Shown here: positions 1 through 12,110 of the stretch, one piece after another
Numbering within the stretch: position 1 is the stretch's first letter
Layout of the letters: every line of letters starts with the position of its first letter
Assembly (NCBI GenBank): GCA_024803745.1
Contig: JANJXV010000004.1
Span: forward strand, 52,022,358-52,086,357
Direction of reading: 5' to 3'
Source of the DNA: Megascapheus bottae
Taxonomy: Eukaryota > Chordata > Mammalia > Rodentia > Geomyidae
DNA: 64,000 nucleotides
The notes under the pieces: generated by a model
Databases searched by the model: none
Seen by the model: the letters and a program-made list of their open reading frames with translations, nothing else
What the model was told of the DNA's origin: nothing
Program-made: the position numbers and the translations under genes

Positions 1-170
1 AAAATGAATGGGGGGAAACAAGATGATTGGGAAGGGTCGGGGGAGAGAAATAGGGACAAAAACATGAGAAGGGGTATCAATGTGTGAGAAGTAATGCACC
101 TACTATCTGGCAAATGTAACTGTAACCCCTCTATATATTACCCCGAAAATAAAAATAAAAATTAAAAAAA
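1..170 (+). mobile_element. L1 3' end fragment, cut by the window edge
   Basis: The stretch matches the 3' UTR of the other L1 copies here (for example 59440-59613). It has a G-rich run followed by an 'acaagatga' segment, then a 'catgagaaggggtatcaatgtg' type segment, and ends in an AATAAAAATAAA-rich tail. The strand follows from the A-rich end lying on the right. Its 5' side lies outside the window. Confidence 0.8.
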
Positions 171-1007
171 GTAAAGTTGGTTTGATCTAATGGTGTCCTC
201 TATAATTAAATGGTGTTATACCAGAGTAACAATTCAGGAAACAAAACTAAGGATTGAAGAAACCTAGACAGGTTTGAAAGGATGATAATGATCAACCAGG
301 AGTCTGGGACCTTAATACAAATCATAATATAGTTATATTATGATCATGTAGTTCATCTTGTTTCAATTGTATTTATAACTTTGATCTTGGCATCTTATAC
401 TCATAATAATAATTTGAGCAATTGTGAACTTCAATAGGCCCTTCAATACTCTTTCCTGCACCACACTGTCAAGTTTATAATCTCCCAAATAAATTGCTTA
501 ATGAGAACTAATGACTTTGATTTTATTTATGGTGAAGATAGAGAACAGAGCACTCAGAAGAAAATCAAATCATTTTCTCACAAGCAAATCTGCCAGTTAA
601 TTATCTCTGTGATGCTTTCTTTCCTCTTTAAATGGGTGAATAGTCCTAATAACTACACCAACAGCTAATTCACCCCCTCCACTTGTGACCACCATCTTCT
701 TTTTCCAACAAATTATTTAAAGTTATGCTATATTTGCATTCTTCTTAGCAAGAAAATTTGCATTAACATATGTTTGCTTTTCGATCTCTTATGTAAAAAC
801 AATTATTTTTCTTTGATCCTGCAGCATTTTTCTGAACTATTGTCTTAAGTTCTCAATTTTCATGTATTATTTAATAAAGCTATGATGTCAAAAATATGTT
901 TTTTTATCTTCTATCTTCAATTCCTTAACTCCTACTATTTTGTAATCTTCCTTGACCTTTTATTGCCCACAACCTTCTGAAATTTTCTTATAAAATTGTT
1001 CAGATAC
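171..1007. other. Unannotated AT-rich DNA
   Basis: I see no open frame with family resemblance, no repeat and no RNA gene here. Confidence 0.5.
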
Positions 1008-1218
1008 AGACCAGGAGTTTAGCCTCGTGGTAGACTGCTTGCCTAGCATGCACAAAGACCCAGGTAGATTTCTTGGAACCACATACATGGAAAATCCGGA
1101 AATGGCGCTGTGGCTCAACTGGCAGAGCATAGGCCTTAAGGAGAAAGCCCAAGAACATTGCTCAGGCCTGGAGTTCAAACCCTGGGACTCACAAAAATAA
1201 ATAAATAAAGGAAGGAAA
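1008..1218 (+). mobile_element. Dimeric ID-like SINE (IDL-Geo type)
   Basis: The left half has the tRNA-Ala/ID-like core ('gtttagcctcgtggtagac', 'cttgcctagcatgcacaaag'). The right half has the characteristic 'gcgctgtggctcaactggcagagc' region and 'gagttcaaaccctgggact'. It ends in an AAATAAATAAATAAA tail. The left half carries A-box- and B-box-like Pol III promoter sequences. Confidence 0.85.
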
Positions 1219-2146
1219 AAAGTCTTTAAATACAATAAATAGTTCTTAATTCCCCTCTTAAAAAAAAAAGAAACAGAAAATGTGTACTAGTATGTACCCT
1301 TTGCTACTTGAAGCACCCTTCACTTGCTCCTGGGACCCACACACTCACCATGTTCTTACTCCCACAAAAATGACTCCTCTGTCTCCTTTTAGAAACCTTT
1401 CTCATCTTTCAAAATCCTAAATATGGACTTTGCAAACCTTAGCCTGTGCATGTCTCTTCTAATTATGTTCACTCTCTGCATGTCTTTACTTACATCATCT
1501 TTGTCTCCAGCTCCTAAATATTCCTTGTGTTTCTATTGTTATACTTCCTGGTTAATAACTTCACTTGCATACTTAAATAACAGAAAATTCAACTGAGCCA
1601 GCATAGAAGCAACCGTCGTTCTCTTCAAGTTAACTCTTGCCTAGGGTTCTGCATGTAGATCATCACCTACAAGTAATGTCACCTCTTTCCCTTCTAGCTA
1701 CCTCTCATCAATAAGTACTTTCCATTGTGTACCTTCACAAGAGATTCTTAGCACAAGCACTTCTCCCCTCCTCACTAAATTCATACTAGCTGTGATTATT
1801 CTTGCCTGAATCCCTGCAAATACACAGCTAATTGCACTCTATCCTTGTTCCTCTGCTTTTTAGACTTTCCTCCAAGCAGAGAGTTCTTTGCAAATACCCT
1901 TTTCAGAACAAAGTGTTTCAACAGACAGCATCATATTAAATTGCAAGGCTCCTAAGATCTGTGCCTCTCTGCAAATATTTTCCAGCAACTGACTTTCTCT
2001 GCATTCTTGGTTTTTCCTTCTAACTGCCTAGGACTGCTGTCTTCTCACTTTTTCTATTCTTTAATTAGGTCTTAGGTTCAATATGTCCTCTTCAGAGTGG
2101 TTTCCCCTGGTGATTCTGTGTAAAATAGTGTACCTTTTTCTTAGGC
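1219..2146. other. Unannotated DNA
   Basis: Pyrimidine-rich AT-rich sequence. I recognise no gene or repeat in it. Confidence 0.45.
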
Positions 2147-2336
2147 ATTTTTTTCCCATTCCTGGGGCTTGAATTCAGGGCCTGGTCACTGTCCTTGGAC
2201 ACTTCTTGCTCAAGGCTAGCACTCTGCCACTTTAGCCACAGCACCACGTCCGGCTATTTCTGTGTATGTGGTACTGAAGATTCAAACCCAGGGATTTGTG
2301 CATGCTGAGTATCACTAGGTTACACTCCCAGCCCTC
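2147..2336 (-). mobile_element. Dimeric ID-like SINE, minus strand
   Basis: Reverse complement of the ID-like dimer. The T-rich tail is on the left. It then runs through 'cctggggcttgaattcaggg', 'gctcaaggctagcactctgcc', 'gtatgtggtactgaa' and 'cactcccagccct'. Confidence 0.85.
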
Positions 2337-2454
2337 TGAGTTTTTTTTAGCAATGCTATTACATCAGATTATGTAATAGAGAGGTGATTACTCAGTAAAT
2401 GCTGACATTTGTATATGGTTTATATATTAAAATCCTCCTGATTCTATTCAGCCA

Positions 2455-2720
2455 TATTTTAAATTTTTAATCATTTCTATTATATTTAAATGGCTATACA
2501 ATGGAGTTTCAATTCTACATGTCAACTATGTACAATATATACAGACTAGTGTACTCCATCTGTCTCCAATGTTCTTTTACATTTTCTCCATCTTCCTGAT
2601 TTTAATATGATCGAATTTTTTTCTGTTTACTTTTCTATTAGTTCTTTCAACAAATATATCCCTGTCCTACTCATTTTCTGCTTTGGTTGAATTGCCATTA
2701 TGCTTTCCTTCTATCCATGT
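2455..2720 (-). mobile_element. Old L1 3'-end fragment, candidate
   Basis: The segment around 2490-2560 ('aatggctatacaatggagtttcaat') resembles 54320-54360 in this window and the general pattern of older rodent L1 3' ends on the minus strand. It is divergent and the limits are uncertain. Confidence 0.35.
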
Positions 2721-3514
2721 CTTTGTCTTTAGTAAAAAAAAAAGAACCCATATCCATTTATTCAGTTACTTACTGATTCACATAATCATCTTTAAACTCG
2801 TTATATTACAAATAGCTCATAATTTTACCCTATTCTCTTTTTCCTGAATGTAATCCTCCTTCTACTTTTTCTGCCTTTGTTTATACCATTACCAAGTTTT
2901 CATTTACCCAAAACACAAAACTCAGAGTTATTTTCCATTTCTTCCTTTTTCACACCTGTCAAGTTCAATCAGATGGCACTTTCTCAAAACTATCCACTGT
3001 TCCCTATTTCAGCCTCCAATATATAAATTCAAATCCTTGTGATTTCCTGCTTGGACAATGACAGACATGTGTTCTTCTATGTAAATCTACAGGATTCCTA
3101 CCTTGTATCCATATTTCCTCCATATACATTCTTATTCTTACCATACACATCCTCTGTTATCATGGACTTTCTGTGAAATGTGTCCTGTGCAGTAGGATTT
3201 TCACTTCTATTATTTGCCACTGATTATCATAAACAAATATGCATTATCTCACCTCTCATGCTGCAGTGTTACAGTTGGACTAATAAAAGCCAAACAGAAT
3301 TCTTGATCAATAACTGTATGGGGAAAAATATATATTTTCTCTTCAAATGGAAAGAGTAAAAACATAATCTCATGTTGGGAGCTATCCCTAGGATGGGCGT
3401 AGCTTCTTCATTAAAGAGGCGAGAGTAAGGACTCAGATAGAATTAAAATTTAAGGCTCTGTTGAGACTACATTAGCATCTACCTTAATGCTGATTACATC
3501 AGTTTGTCATCTAT
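2721..3514. other. Unannotated DNA
   Basis: I see no gene, RNA or assignable repeat. Confidence 0.4.
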
Positions 3515-3758
3515 TTCTTTCTTTTTCTTTTCCTTTTTTTGTTGTCAGTCTTGGGACTAGAACTCAAGGCTTGAGCACTATTCCTGATTTTTGTGGTTCA
3601 AGGCTAGCACTCTAATACTTTGAGCCACTTAATGGTTTTCAGGTGATTAATTGGAGATAAGAGTCTCATGAATTTTCCTACCAGGCTGGTTTTGAACTGT
3701 AATCCTCAGATCTCATTCTCTTGAGTAGCTAGGATTATAGGCATAAGCCATTTACATT
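3515..3758 (-). mobile_element. B1-like/Geo composite SINE, minus strand, degraded
   Basis: Read in reverse, it has the right-half module ('caaggctagcactctaatac'), then 'ttaattggagataagagtctcatg', then a 7SL/B1-like module ('gaactgtaatcctcagatc', 'gagtagctaggattatag'). The T-rich end at the left is the tail. Confidence 0.75.
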
Positions 3759-5102
3759 ATTTGTTATTATTTTTGCAATCGTTAAGTTCCCTAATTCTAA
3801 CTTTACAATTCCCATAACTGCTACAAGAATCATTTCAGGTTCTTTTTGTTACAGAAAATAAGTTCTCCAGGTTAAACAATTCCTAGCACCCTATACTCTA
3901 TTAACACTGAATTTATGTGAGTTCTCCAGACAAGGCATAATTTTCATGGTGTAATACATTTGCCAATGCTTCTTATTTCAAAAACCAGCAAACACACCAA
4001 AACAAAAGCAAACATCTTATTTCCATGAATCATAAACTTGAAGCTTCATCCAAAATGCAAGTGCATCTGTGAAATCTTTGTTAACTCCTCAGTGGGGTTC
4101 TTTTCATTTTTGCATTTGTCTGATGTGACTAAATTTCTTTCTTAAGTCTCTATTCCTTCTGTGCCCCTGTTACCAGCACCATTGACTTTTGTATCTTTCT
4201 TATTCACTTTGTTGTACTAGTTCTTATGTACTTATGATATTTGTCACATACTCAATAAATACTTGTTTGCTGTTTGCTGTTTGAATAAACTCAGTCTCAT
4301 GTTTGCTCAGATGGGCTTTCCTAACCTAGTGCTCTAACTGTTTGAGTCCAGCCTTTTTTAAGTTAATTTGAAGATGGACTTTCCTACTTTTTCCTCTCTG
4401 GGCTAGCTTTAAACCTCAATCCTCTAAATGCCATCGTCTTCCAGTTAGGTTTAGAGATTTTGAGTAACTGGTACCCAGCTTCTAAATATTTCTTCAATAA
4501 AGAGCCTAAGCCCAGTAAAATTTATTTACTGCAAATAACAATCTCTCATAATAGTTTTCTATTTATAATGTTATCTGTAAGTGAATAGAAAATGTGTACT
4601 GCCTTGGGCAAGCCCTCATGTATACATTTGTCCTTCTTCCCTCGAATCTGAACTGCCATCTTTTCCATTATTTCTATTTCATTATTTATGTCTATTTTGT
4701 CTCACAGTTAATACTGAGAATACTATAAAAATAAGAAAGAAAAGCACATTTGGATACTATTTGATAAAGAAACGACCTTTTGTCATGCAGGTGAATTTTG
4801 GGGATTGTGACACACTGGGGAGAAACCTTCACAGTGGTGCTCAGATTCACACTTGCCACTGGGTAGTGTTGTGCACAGTCTAGAGCTCACACCCTGAGCC
4901 ACAATGTGAAACTTGTGGGAATAGTGTCTGACACAGCTGTCCTCAAGGTGTCTCTCCACCACTTCCCTCCCTTGATAACCCTCCTAGCCCCTCTATGTGG
5001 ACAGTCCACCTAACCTGGTAGCCATTCTTACCATTTTTGTTTTATGATTTGAAACATGGGATAAACACTTGCATTTTATCTCAAGAGTAGATAATCTATA
5101 AT
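3759..5102. other. Unannotated DNA, possible MIR/L2 relic
   Basis: Nothing firm. At 4240-4265 'catactcaataaatacttg' resembles the 3' end of ancient MIR/L2 repeats, too short to assign. Confidence 0.3.
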
Positions 5103-5311
5103 GAGAAGAAGAAGAAGAAGAAGAAGAAGAAGAAGAAGAAGAAGAAGAAGAAGAAGAAGAAGAAGAAGAAGAAGGAGAAGAAGAAGAAGAAGGAGAAGGA
5201 GAAGGAGAAGGAGAAGGAGAAGGAGAAGGAGAAGGAGAAGGAGAAGGAGAAGGAGAAGGAGAAGGAGAAGGAGAAGGAGAAGGAGAAGGAGAAGGAGAAG
5301 GAGAAGGAGAA
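5103..5311 (+). repeat. (GAA)n followed by (GGAGAA)n homopurine tract
   Basis: 209 consecutive purines on the plus strand. The first ~70 bases are GAA triplets. This passes through a mixed GAA/GGA zone into a regular GGAGAA hexamer array. Long reading frames on both strands (poly-Arg on one, poly-Ser/Pro on the other) are consequences of the repeat and not genes. Confidence 0.98.
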
Positions 5312-5414
5312 TTCCAGGCTCTAGCTTTCAGAGTACCTACTTGCAACAATTAAGGTGGAGAGGTAGATACTTGATTCAAAGTGTTCTCCCTCCATAAAAG
5401 ACTTTTAACACTCT

Positions 5415-5656
5415 GAAGCTGGGCACAGTGGTTCATGCTTGTACTCCTAGCTACTCAGAAGGCTGAGATCTGAGGATTGTAGTTCAAAGCTAGCGTGGGC
5501 ACAAAAGGACCTGAGAATCTTATCTCCATTTAATCTCCAGAAAACCGGAAGTAAGCTTGGCTCAAGCCTAGGACCGTAGCCTTGAGCTGAAGAGTTCAGG
5601 GATAGCGCCCAGGCTGAGTTCAAGCCCCATGACCCACTGAATAAATAAATAACCAA
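5415..5656 (+). mobile_element. B1-like/Geo composite SINE
   Basis: A 7SL/B1-like left module ('ctgggcacagtggttcatgc', 'cctagctactcagaaggctg') is followed by 'aatcttatctccatttaatc' and the right module ('ttgagctgaagagttcaggg', 'gagttcaagccccatgaccc'). It ends in AAATAAATAA. Confidence 0.88.
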
Positions 5657-6194
5657 GGAAACAAAGCACTCTGAAATGACTTCACTGTCATTTCAATTAT
5701 CTGGTACATAGATTGTACCAGTTTTTATTTACCCATTATACAATATTTCTAAGTGTGCTTATTACTTTATCTTATTTAATCCTAGACATTTTTTTGCTAA
5801 TGAGAATGGGGAAAGCAGGTGACTAGAGGTTTTTTGTTTTGTTTTGTTTTTGTTGTTTTTTTTTAATCTTGGCATCTGATATGTTCTGTGTTCAGAGATA
5901 ATGGAGTGTTACTTATGTGACATACACATTGCTTTTTAAAGAAAGGAAAGTCATATAAATTGTCTGAATGATAGATCATATGAATCTACTAATCCTGTTA
6001 TGCTGAATATGCTTATATGCTTAGAAGTGTATGAATATGCTTAGAAGTCTACCATGTACTACTTTTCAAGATATGTTAGCCCACTTTCCCATGTTTTTCC
6101 TTCCTCTATATGCAATCTGATATACTTATAGACATAGCAAGTTCCTTAAAATGGTTTCAAACACAGAAAATATATTTCTGGAAATGGTTTTTCT
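5657..6194. other. Unannotated DNA
   Basis: Contains a short (GTTTT)n run near 5830-5860. Nothing else is recognised. Confidence 0.4.
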
Positions 6195-6312
6195 TTTCTT
6201 TTTTCACTGGTTCTGGGGCCTGGGCACTTTGTTTACTGAAAGCTAGACTCTACTACTTAAGCCACAGTGTCACTTCTGATTTTCTGAGTAGTTTACTAGA
6301 TATAAGAATCTC

Positions 6313-6483
6313 TGGGGCTAGAAGCCTAGCCCAGGGGTAAAGTGCTGGCCTAGCAAGCACGAAGCCCTAGGTTCCATTTCTTGGTACCGCATTAACAGAA
6401 AAAAGCAAGAAGTGGTGCTGAGATTCAAGAGGCAAAGGACTAGCCTTGAGCAAAATGTGCCCAAGGACAGCGCTCAGGCTGGC

Positions 6484-6519
<36 letters not shown>
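6313..6519 (+). mobile_element. Dimeric ID-like SINE inserted in an older SINE, with (AAT)12 tail
   Basis: The ID-like left half ('gaagcctagcccaggggtaaag') and right half ('gtggtgctgagattcaagag', 'gacagcgctcagg') are followed by an (AAT)n tail at 6484-6519. An 'aatctc' motif occurs on both sides and may be a short target duplication. Confidence 0.8.
6484..6519 (+). repeat. (AAT)12 microsatellite
   Basis: Twelve AAT units, expanded from the A-rich tail of the SINE ending here. Confidence 0.95.
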
Positions 6520-6586
6520 CTCACAGACTTTCTTGCCTATACTGACTTTGAACCTTGATCCTCAGAGAAGCTACCAACCTTCAGCT

Positions 6587-7500
6587 TATTTCCATCTTTC
6601 AACCTTTTTAGAAGAGTTCTAGTGCTTTGTTCTGGATAAGATTTTGGTTTAAGGAAATGTTGTAGTTATTTCATCTTCCATCTAGATCACTAAGACTTTA
6701 TTATATCAGGAATAAGCTTATTTTCACTTCCTTATTATTCCTGTGTTCACTGAAGTAGCACTGCTAACTTCCCTCAAGACATTTTCTTTACATTTACAAG
6801 TAGGGTATTTGGACCGAAGGCGTACCTGTGGGCCTTAATGTCAGCTTTCTTATGTCTTTTTCAGTGAGATTGTCCATTCTTAGCCTTTGACTTAAAATGA
6901 GACACAGGCAACCTTTCATTTCATTTTAAGACTTAGAGACTACTGGCAGGTATTAATTGGACTAACTTTGATCTTGTTGAGCTTCAGGGAATAGAGAAGT
7001 CCAGGATGTGTGAGAGAGATGGGGAAATGGCCAATGGATAGAACAGTACACACAAAAAGTCTTTCTCTATATAGTTTGATCTCTTTTGTAGATAAGGTTT
7101 ATGCCATTTTCTCAATAATTACAATAACATCAGATCATCTGCAAAAGATATGCTCACCATAAAAGGAATGAGGATGATAGAAATATTTTAAATATTATAA
7201 AAGAAATATATATGAATGAGGCAAAGAGACAAAAGGTGAACTCATGCTATTAAATCAATGCAGAATTGACACAAAACTTCAGTTTGTAAAATGTGACGTA
7301 TCTGGAATATAAAATCAAATGAGATATGTTCTATTTATCTAAATCTGTTATCTGAAGTCAAAATCATGCAAACTGAAGACTTCATTAGCTTCATTCATGA
7401 TATAAATGCTGAAGATTATATACATAGCTTAAAAGAAATTGGGAACTTGGATATGCTCTGCTGTCTTCATTTTTAAAATTGACGTTCAGCTCTGAAAAAG

Positions 7501-7502
<2 letters not shown>
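6587..7502. other. Unannotated AT-rich DNA
   Basis: No gene or repeat recognised. Confidence 0.4.

Positions 7503-7542
<40 letters not shown>
7503..7542 (+). repeat. (TG)n microsatellite
   Basis: About 20 uninterrupted TG units, directly upstream of a minus-strand SINE. Confidence 0.97.
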
Positions 7543-7545
<3 letters not shown>

Positions 7546-7573
7546 ATGCACGTGTGTGCTATCTTGTTGGTGT

Positions 7574-7756
7574 TTACCAGTCCTGGGGCTTGAGATCAGA
7601 GCATGAGCATTGCCCATCAGCTTTTCTGCTCAAGCCTAGCTACAACTACACTTCCAGCATTTTTGTGTGGTTAACTGAGGATAACATTTATAAGGACTTT
7701 CCAGCCATGCATGGCTTTGCCAGGATTACAAGTCTAAGCCATCTGGGGAATTTTGA
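7574..7756 (-). mobile_element. B1-like/Geo composite SINE, minus strand
   Basis: 'ccagtcctggggcttgagatc', 'tctgctcaagcctagct', 'gtggttaactgaggata' and 'ggattacaagtctaagcca' follow the reverse complement of the composite SINE with many substitutions. Confidence 0.7.
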
Positions 7757-8038
7757 GCTATCTACTGGCAAATGGTTGAGGATCATGAAATAACCAATTA
7801 TTGAGTGAAATCTCAGACTATTAATTACAGATCAGAGGTTCATTTATGATTGATTGCATTCTCCTGTGGAAAGTGTTTTGACTTTTTGACTTTTTTTTCA
7901 TTTGAAACTCTATCCCCATACTATTATTGCTGCACTTGTACCTCTATACAAATATTTCATAATGACATCATTTTCATTACACTGTGATTATGTAAACATA
8001 AACAATAACTCTAAGGCCAAAGAAGGAGTTAAAGTTTC

Positions 8039-9311
8039 CACTCATCATTCCTTTATTTTTTATTGTCAGGATAATGTATAGAGGGGTTACAATTACATTG
8101 TCAGTTAGTGGGTGCATTACTTCTCACACATTCATACCCCTTCTCATGTTTTTGTCCCCATTTTCTTCAACTCAACCTCCCCAGTCATCTTATTTTCCCA
8201 CCCTCCCTTCACTATTTCAAATAAACAAATAACCATATATACTATATACCAGGTAACAAAGTCAGACACAGTAATAACAAGAGATTATCTACAGGGCAAA
8301 AAAAGAGAAGAGAAATAATATAACACATTAAGAAAACAGTCACACAAGATAAATCTTTTGTTCCCATAACCTAGAGTTTATTTTACCTAGTCTCATTCTA
8401 TATGACCTTATGTATATAGCTTCTGAGATATTATAATCCTCTACTATGAGAGTCCTACACATTTACCAATTATTACAAATGAGGGAAACCACTGAGCCTA
8501 TGTTCCTTTGGGGCTGGATTTCTTCACTTAGTGTAATTTTTTCCAAGTCTTTTCATTTCCTTATGAATGCAGCAAGCTCATTCCTTCTGATGGTATCATA
8601 GAATTCCACTGTGTATAAGTACCACATCTTCTTGATCCATTCTACTGAAGGGCATCTTGGTTGGTTCATGTCTTAGCTATGGTGAACGATACTCTGTTAG
8701 TGGCTTCAGTATGTCCTTGTTTTTGAACATTTGGATAAATGCCAAGGAATGGTAGAAACTTTCTTAATAAAGACCCAGAAACACAACAAATTAAAGAAAG
8801 TTTGGATAAATGGGACTGCATTATACTGCAGAGCTTCTGTATGGCAAAGAACACAGCTAGCAAGTTAAATAGAAAGTCCACAGAGAGCGAAAAGATCTTC
8901 ACTAACCATACAACAGACAAAGGTTTCATATCTAAAATATACCTACAGCTCAAAAAAAATGAATCACTCCAAAACAAATTCTCAAAGAAACATCCATCCC
9001 ATTAAAAGGTAGCCTAAAGTCTTAAGGAGAGACTTCTCTGAAGAGGAAATAAGAGAGACCTATAGATACATGAAGATATGCAATCTCTGGCCATAAGAAA
9101 AGGCAAATCAAAACAACTTTAAGATTCCACCTCACTCCAATTAGAATGGTCATTATCAACAAATCTAATAACAACAGATGCTGGCAGGGGTGATCCCAGG
9201 AGGGATCACTACTACCCTGTTGGTGGGAGTGCAAACTCATTCAACCACTCTGGAAAGCAGTATGGCAGTTCCTCAAAAGACTAAACATAGAGCTCCCCTA
9301 CACTCACCATT
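8039..9311 (-). mobile_element. Twin-primed L1 with inverted 5' part and target duplication
   Basis: The left part (8050-8752) is a minus-strand L1 3' end: T-rich tail, 3' UTR, then ORF2 C-terminal sequence. At about 8753 the orientation switches. 8753-9300 is L1 ORF2 sequence on the plus strand, lying just upstream in the element, and it matches 58480-58880. The two parts abut in element coordinates with only a few bases missing near 'gcatttaccc'. Flanking duplications 'cactcatcatt' (8039-8049) and 'cactcaccatt' (9301-9311) differ at one base. This is the classic product of twin-primed L1 insertion. All frames are broken. Confidence 0.88.
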
Positions 9312-10164
9312 ATGTGTTTTGTCTATAAGTTGGAATTAACTCTGATGTTCTGCAGGATTACTACCAAACTAACAAAAAAATGTGAAATTCATTCAGTATG
9401 CATGGAATAAACCATTAATAAACAATTGGTCAATATGGAATTACTGAGTGAGAAAATTAAAATGCCTATGATAATAAGTCAAGATCACCCTTAATTTATA
9501 TTTCCTGGCAGAAGATGGGTTGCTGGAGACATAAAACACAGTGATAGTAATAGCTCCCCTTGTAACAAACTGTGTAACTGACAGGTATACAGAAAAGAGA
9601 GGGAGCAGCATACTTTTCATTAGAAGTCAATAGACTCTGAAGCTGTCAAATGTTAACTAGCTTACCTTCTGCTCTTTGCAAAAAGGTTAATGGATACAGT
9701 ACATTTTCCAATGTGACTCAGAAAAACAAAGAATAACAAATGGGATATGGTGGTATTTGTTTTTCTTCTCTTTATCCTATGTAAAATCTAGATATTTAAT
9801 GCCATTTCAAAGCTATCATAGCAAAAAAAATTATCAGTCCCATATAGGTGTGTGCATGGTTGTATGGGTAAAGATGATGATTTTGAGCTGTATTGAGGAT
9901 TTAAAAGTGAAATTTGTTAAAACAATTAAGATGGACTTATTCAATCGAGTACCAGACAATTAATAGTAATCCTTTGTAGATATATTACACACCTAGCTTA
10001 TTCTGTCCATACCTCCTTTTACCAAAATTTATTTAGATTCATTTATAGAAAAGCAGTTAACAAGGCAGTTTATAGATACAGTATATCTTTTCCACCCATC
10101 TCTTCCTTACTCTTCTTAGTTTTGTAGAATATACACTGAAGTCCTGACTTCATTTTCCCTCTCT
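9312..10164. other. Unannotated DNA
   Basis: No gene or repeat recognised. Confidence 0.4.
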
Positions 10165-10720
10165 TCTTTTCTAATTTTTAGTTTTTATTGCTATTATAAG
10201 GGTCATGTAAACAGAGGTTACATTTATGTAAGTCAGGTAATGGTTACATTTCATTTTGAATGACTTCACCCTCTCCCTCACTCTCTCCCAGGTTATTTTT
10301 CTTCTGTTCCCACACATAAGTTATACAGCTCATGTTCCCTCTTCATTCATCTGCCCTCTTCCTCTTGTTCTCACAGCACCTTTTTCAAGTAACCATTCCC
10401 TTCTGTTTTATTTTGCCTTGAATCTACTGCATTTCAGTTAATACATTTGTATACACTTGTTATCATTTATGCCAAAGAGTAAATATGTACTCCTGTCAGC
10501 TTTTCTTCATTCAACCAAAACTGTACTTTGGAGATTCTGTTTAAGGAATGAATGGTTCCATCCATTGCCTTGTTTCTAGGAATTTATTGTTACACACACC
10601 ACAGCCTTGGGTATTTCTTGTGTGTTTCCAGCACACTTGGGAGTGTCTCCTGGGTAGTGCCTGGGAATGAAACTACTAAATAGCAAAATTTATAAAAGTC
10701 ATCTGCTCAACAACAACAAA
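10165..10720 (-). mobile_element. Old L1 3'-end fragment, candidate
   Basis: 10185-10275 ('gaggttacatttatgtaag', 'tcaggtaatggttacattt') parallels the 3' UTR of the minus-strand L1s at 37740-37830 and 8080-8200. The rest is diverged. Limits are approximate. Confidence 0.45.
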
Positions 10721-10824
10721 AAAAAGATAGCCTCTGATCTATTCAATTTTGAAAATTTGCCAGTGTGGTGAATTTAAAACGTCCATGTGATTAAAAAATG
10801 TTTTTGTACTTAAAAGACAAAGGC

Positions 10825-11024
10825 TGGGAGTTTAGCCTAGTGGTAGAGTGCTTACCTACCATGCACGAAAATCCAGGTTTGATTCCTCAGTACTACATAC
10901 ATAGAGAAAAGACGGAGGTGGTGCTGAAGCTCGAGTGGTAGAGCTCTAGCCTTGAGAAAGTCCAAGGACAGTGCTCAGGCCCTGAGATCAAGCCCAGGAC
11001 TGGCTAAATAAATAAATAAATAAA
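10825..11024 (+). mobile_element. Dimeric ID-like SINE (IDL-Geo type)
   Basis: Well-preserved dimer: 'ctgggagtttagcctagtgg', 'cttacctaccatgcacgaaa', 'gctcgagtggtagagctcta', 'aagtccaaggacagtgctca', ending in (AAAT)n. Confidence 0.9.
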
Positions 11025-11817
11025 TGACAAGCACTTTTTCACAAGAATATTTGTCATTTATGTTTTGTCGTGATTGCATTCCTATTTTAGTAGTAGAAAT
11101 GTTTGCAATGTTATGCAGAACATATTGTGAGTACTAATACTTTGTTATCTTCAGAGAAAATGAATGCTCAATGGTTGTGGCTTATACTTTCATGATTCTG
11201 ATGATGGGTCCCAGAAAGCAGATGTTCTAAAGTTTAATAGGCTTAGGTTCATCTATGATTTCCTATTTGTGCATTTTTTAGATTTTAGAGAAATAATTTC
11301 CCATCTTAATTCTACTATATTTCTCCAAAATGACCTTTTAGGATTTTTTTCTTCTTTATTTTATTTTTTAATTGTAATTAATATATTTCTCTTACTAATG
11401 GCTAATAATATGTTTGCAAATGGCCAAGATTTCATATTTATTGGTGTCTCTTTTTATTAGTTTGTTTGTCAAAACAAGCCTCAATAGTATTTGAATTTAA
11501 ATATTTTGTAATATGTCATTCATAAGATGTTTGCTGAACTTGTCTAACATTTAAGAAATCACCATTAATCCTGTAATTTTGTATAAATTTTTTAAATGCG
11601 ATTTCAAATTTCATACCAAATCTTGCCAATTTATTGATAGGAATTAATTTGAGTTGAAAGATATTCTCAGATTTTTCCTATGGACTCCCTGTCCTTCAGC
11701 ACAGAGTCTTTTACCATCTGCTTTAGTCTTCTTGAAGCGCTTAAATTAATTTTTGATAATCTTCTTCAAAACAGTATCAACACAATTCTGTTTTTTAACT
11801 TAAGAAAATATTCTTTG
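11025..11817. other. Unannotated AT-rich DNA
   Basis: An open frame at 11164-11460 is hydrophobic and AT-driven with no recognisable domain. I do not call it a gene. Confidence 0.4.
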
Positions 11818-12110
11818 ATAAGAGCTTTATAATATGTGATTGTTGTTCTTAATGTACTATGTTATTTTTCATCTCTTTTGTTGTCCCTTAGTTATTCTCA
11901 TATTTTACAGTACCTTACCTTGAAATCTGGTATATTGTATATGTTTATTTGTTTATTTGAAATAGGAAAGGGAATGGGGAAAACAAGATGAGGTGGGGTG
12001 GAGGGCAATGGGGACAAAAACATGAGAAAGGGTATCATTGTGTGTGAAATAATGCTGCTTCTATCTGGAGAATATAATATAACCCTTCTACTAATTACAA
12101 TAAAAAACAT
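11818..12110 (+). mobile_element. L1 3' UTR fragment
   Basis: Closely parallels 59320-59610: 'gattgttgttcttaatgtac', 'gttatttgaaat'-like segment, a G-rich purine run, 'catgagaaagggtatcatt', then 'tactaattacaataaaaaa'. 5'-truncated, with no coding sequence left. Confidence 0.88.

Larger units (their letters stand above)
6195..6586 (-). mobile_element. B1-like/Geo composite SINE, minus strand, split by a second SINE
   Basis: The right module is at 6195-6310 and the B1-like module resumes at about 6520 ('tctcacagactttcttgcc', 'gaaccttgatcctcagag'). The two parts join in register when the plus-strand SINE at 6313-6519 is removed. Confidence 0.75.

Noticed and set aside
4993..5397. Poly-Arg and poly-Ser/Pro reading frames of about 100 codons
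   Set aside because: They are translations of the GAA/GGAGAA simple repeat.
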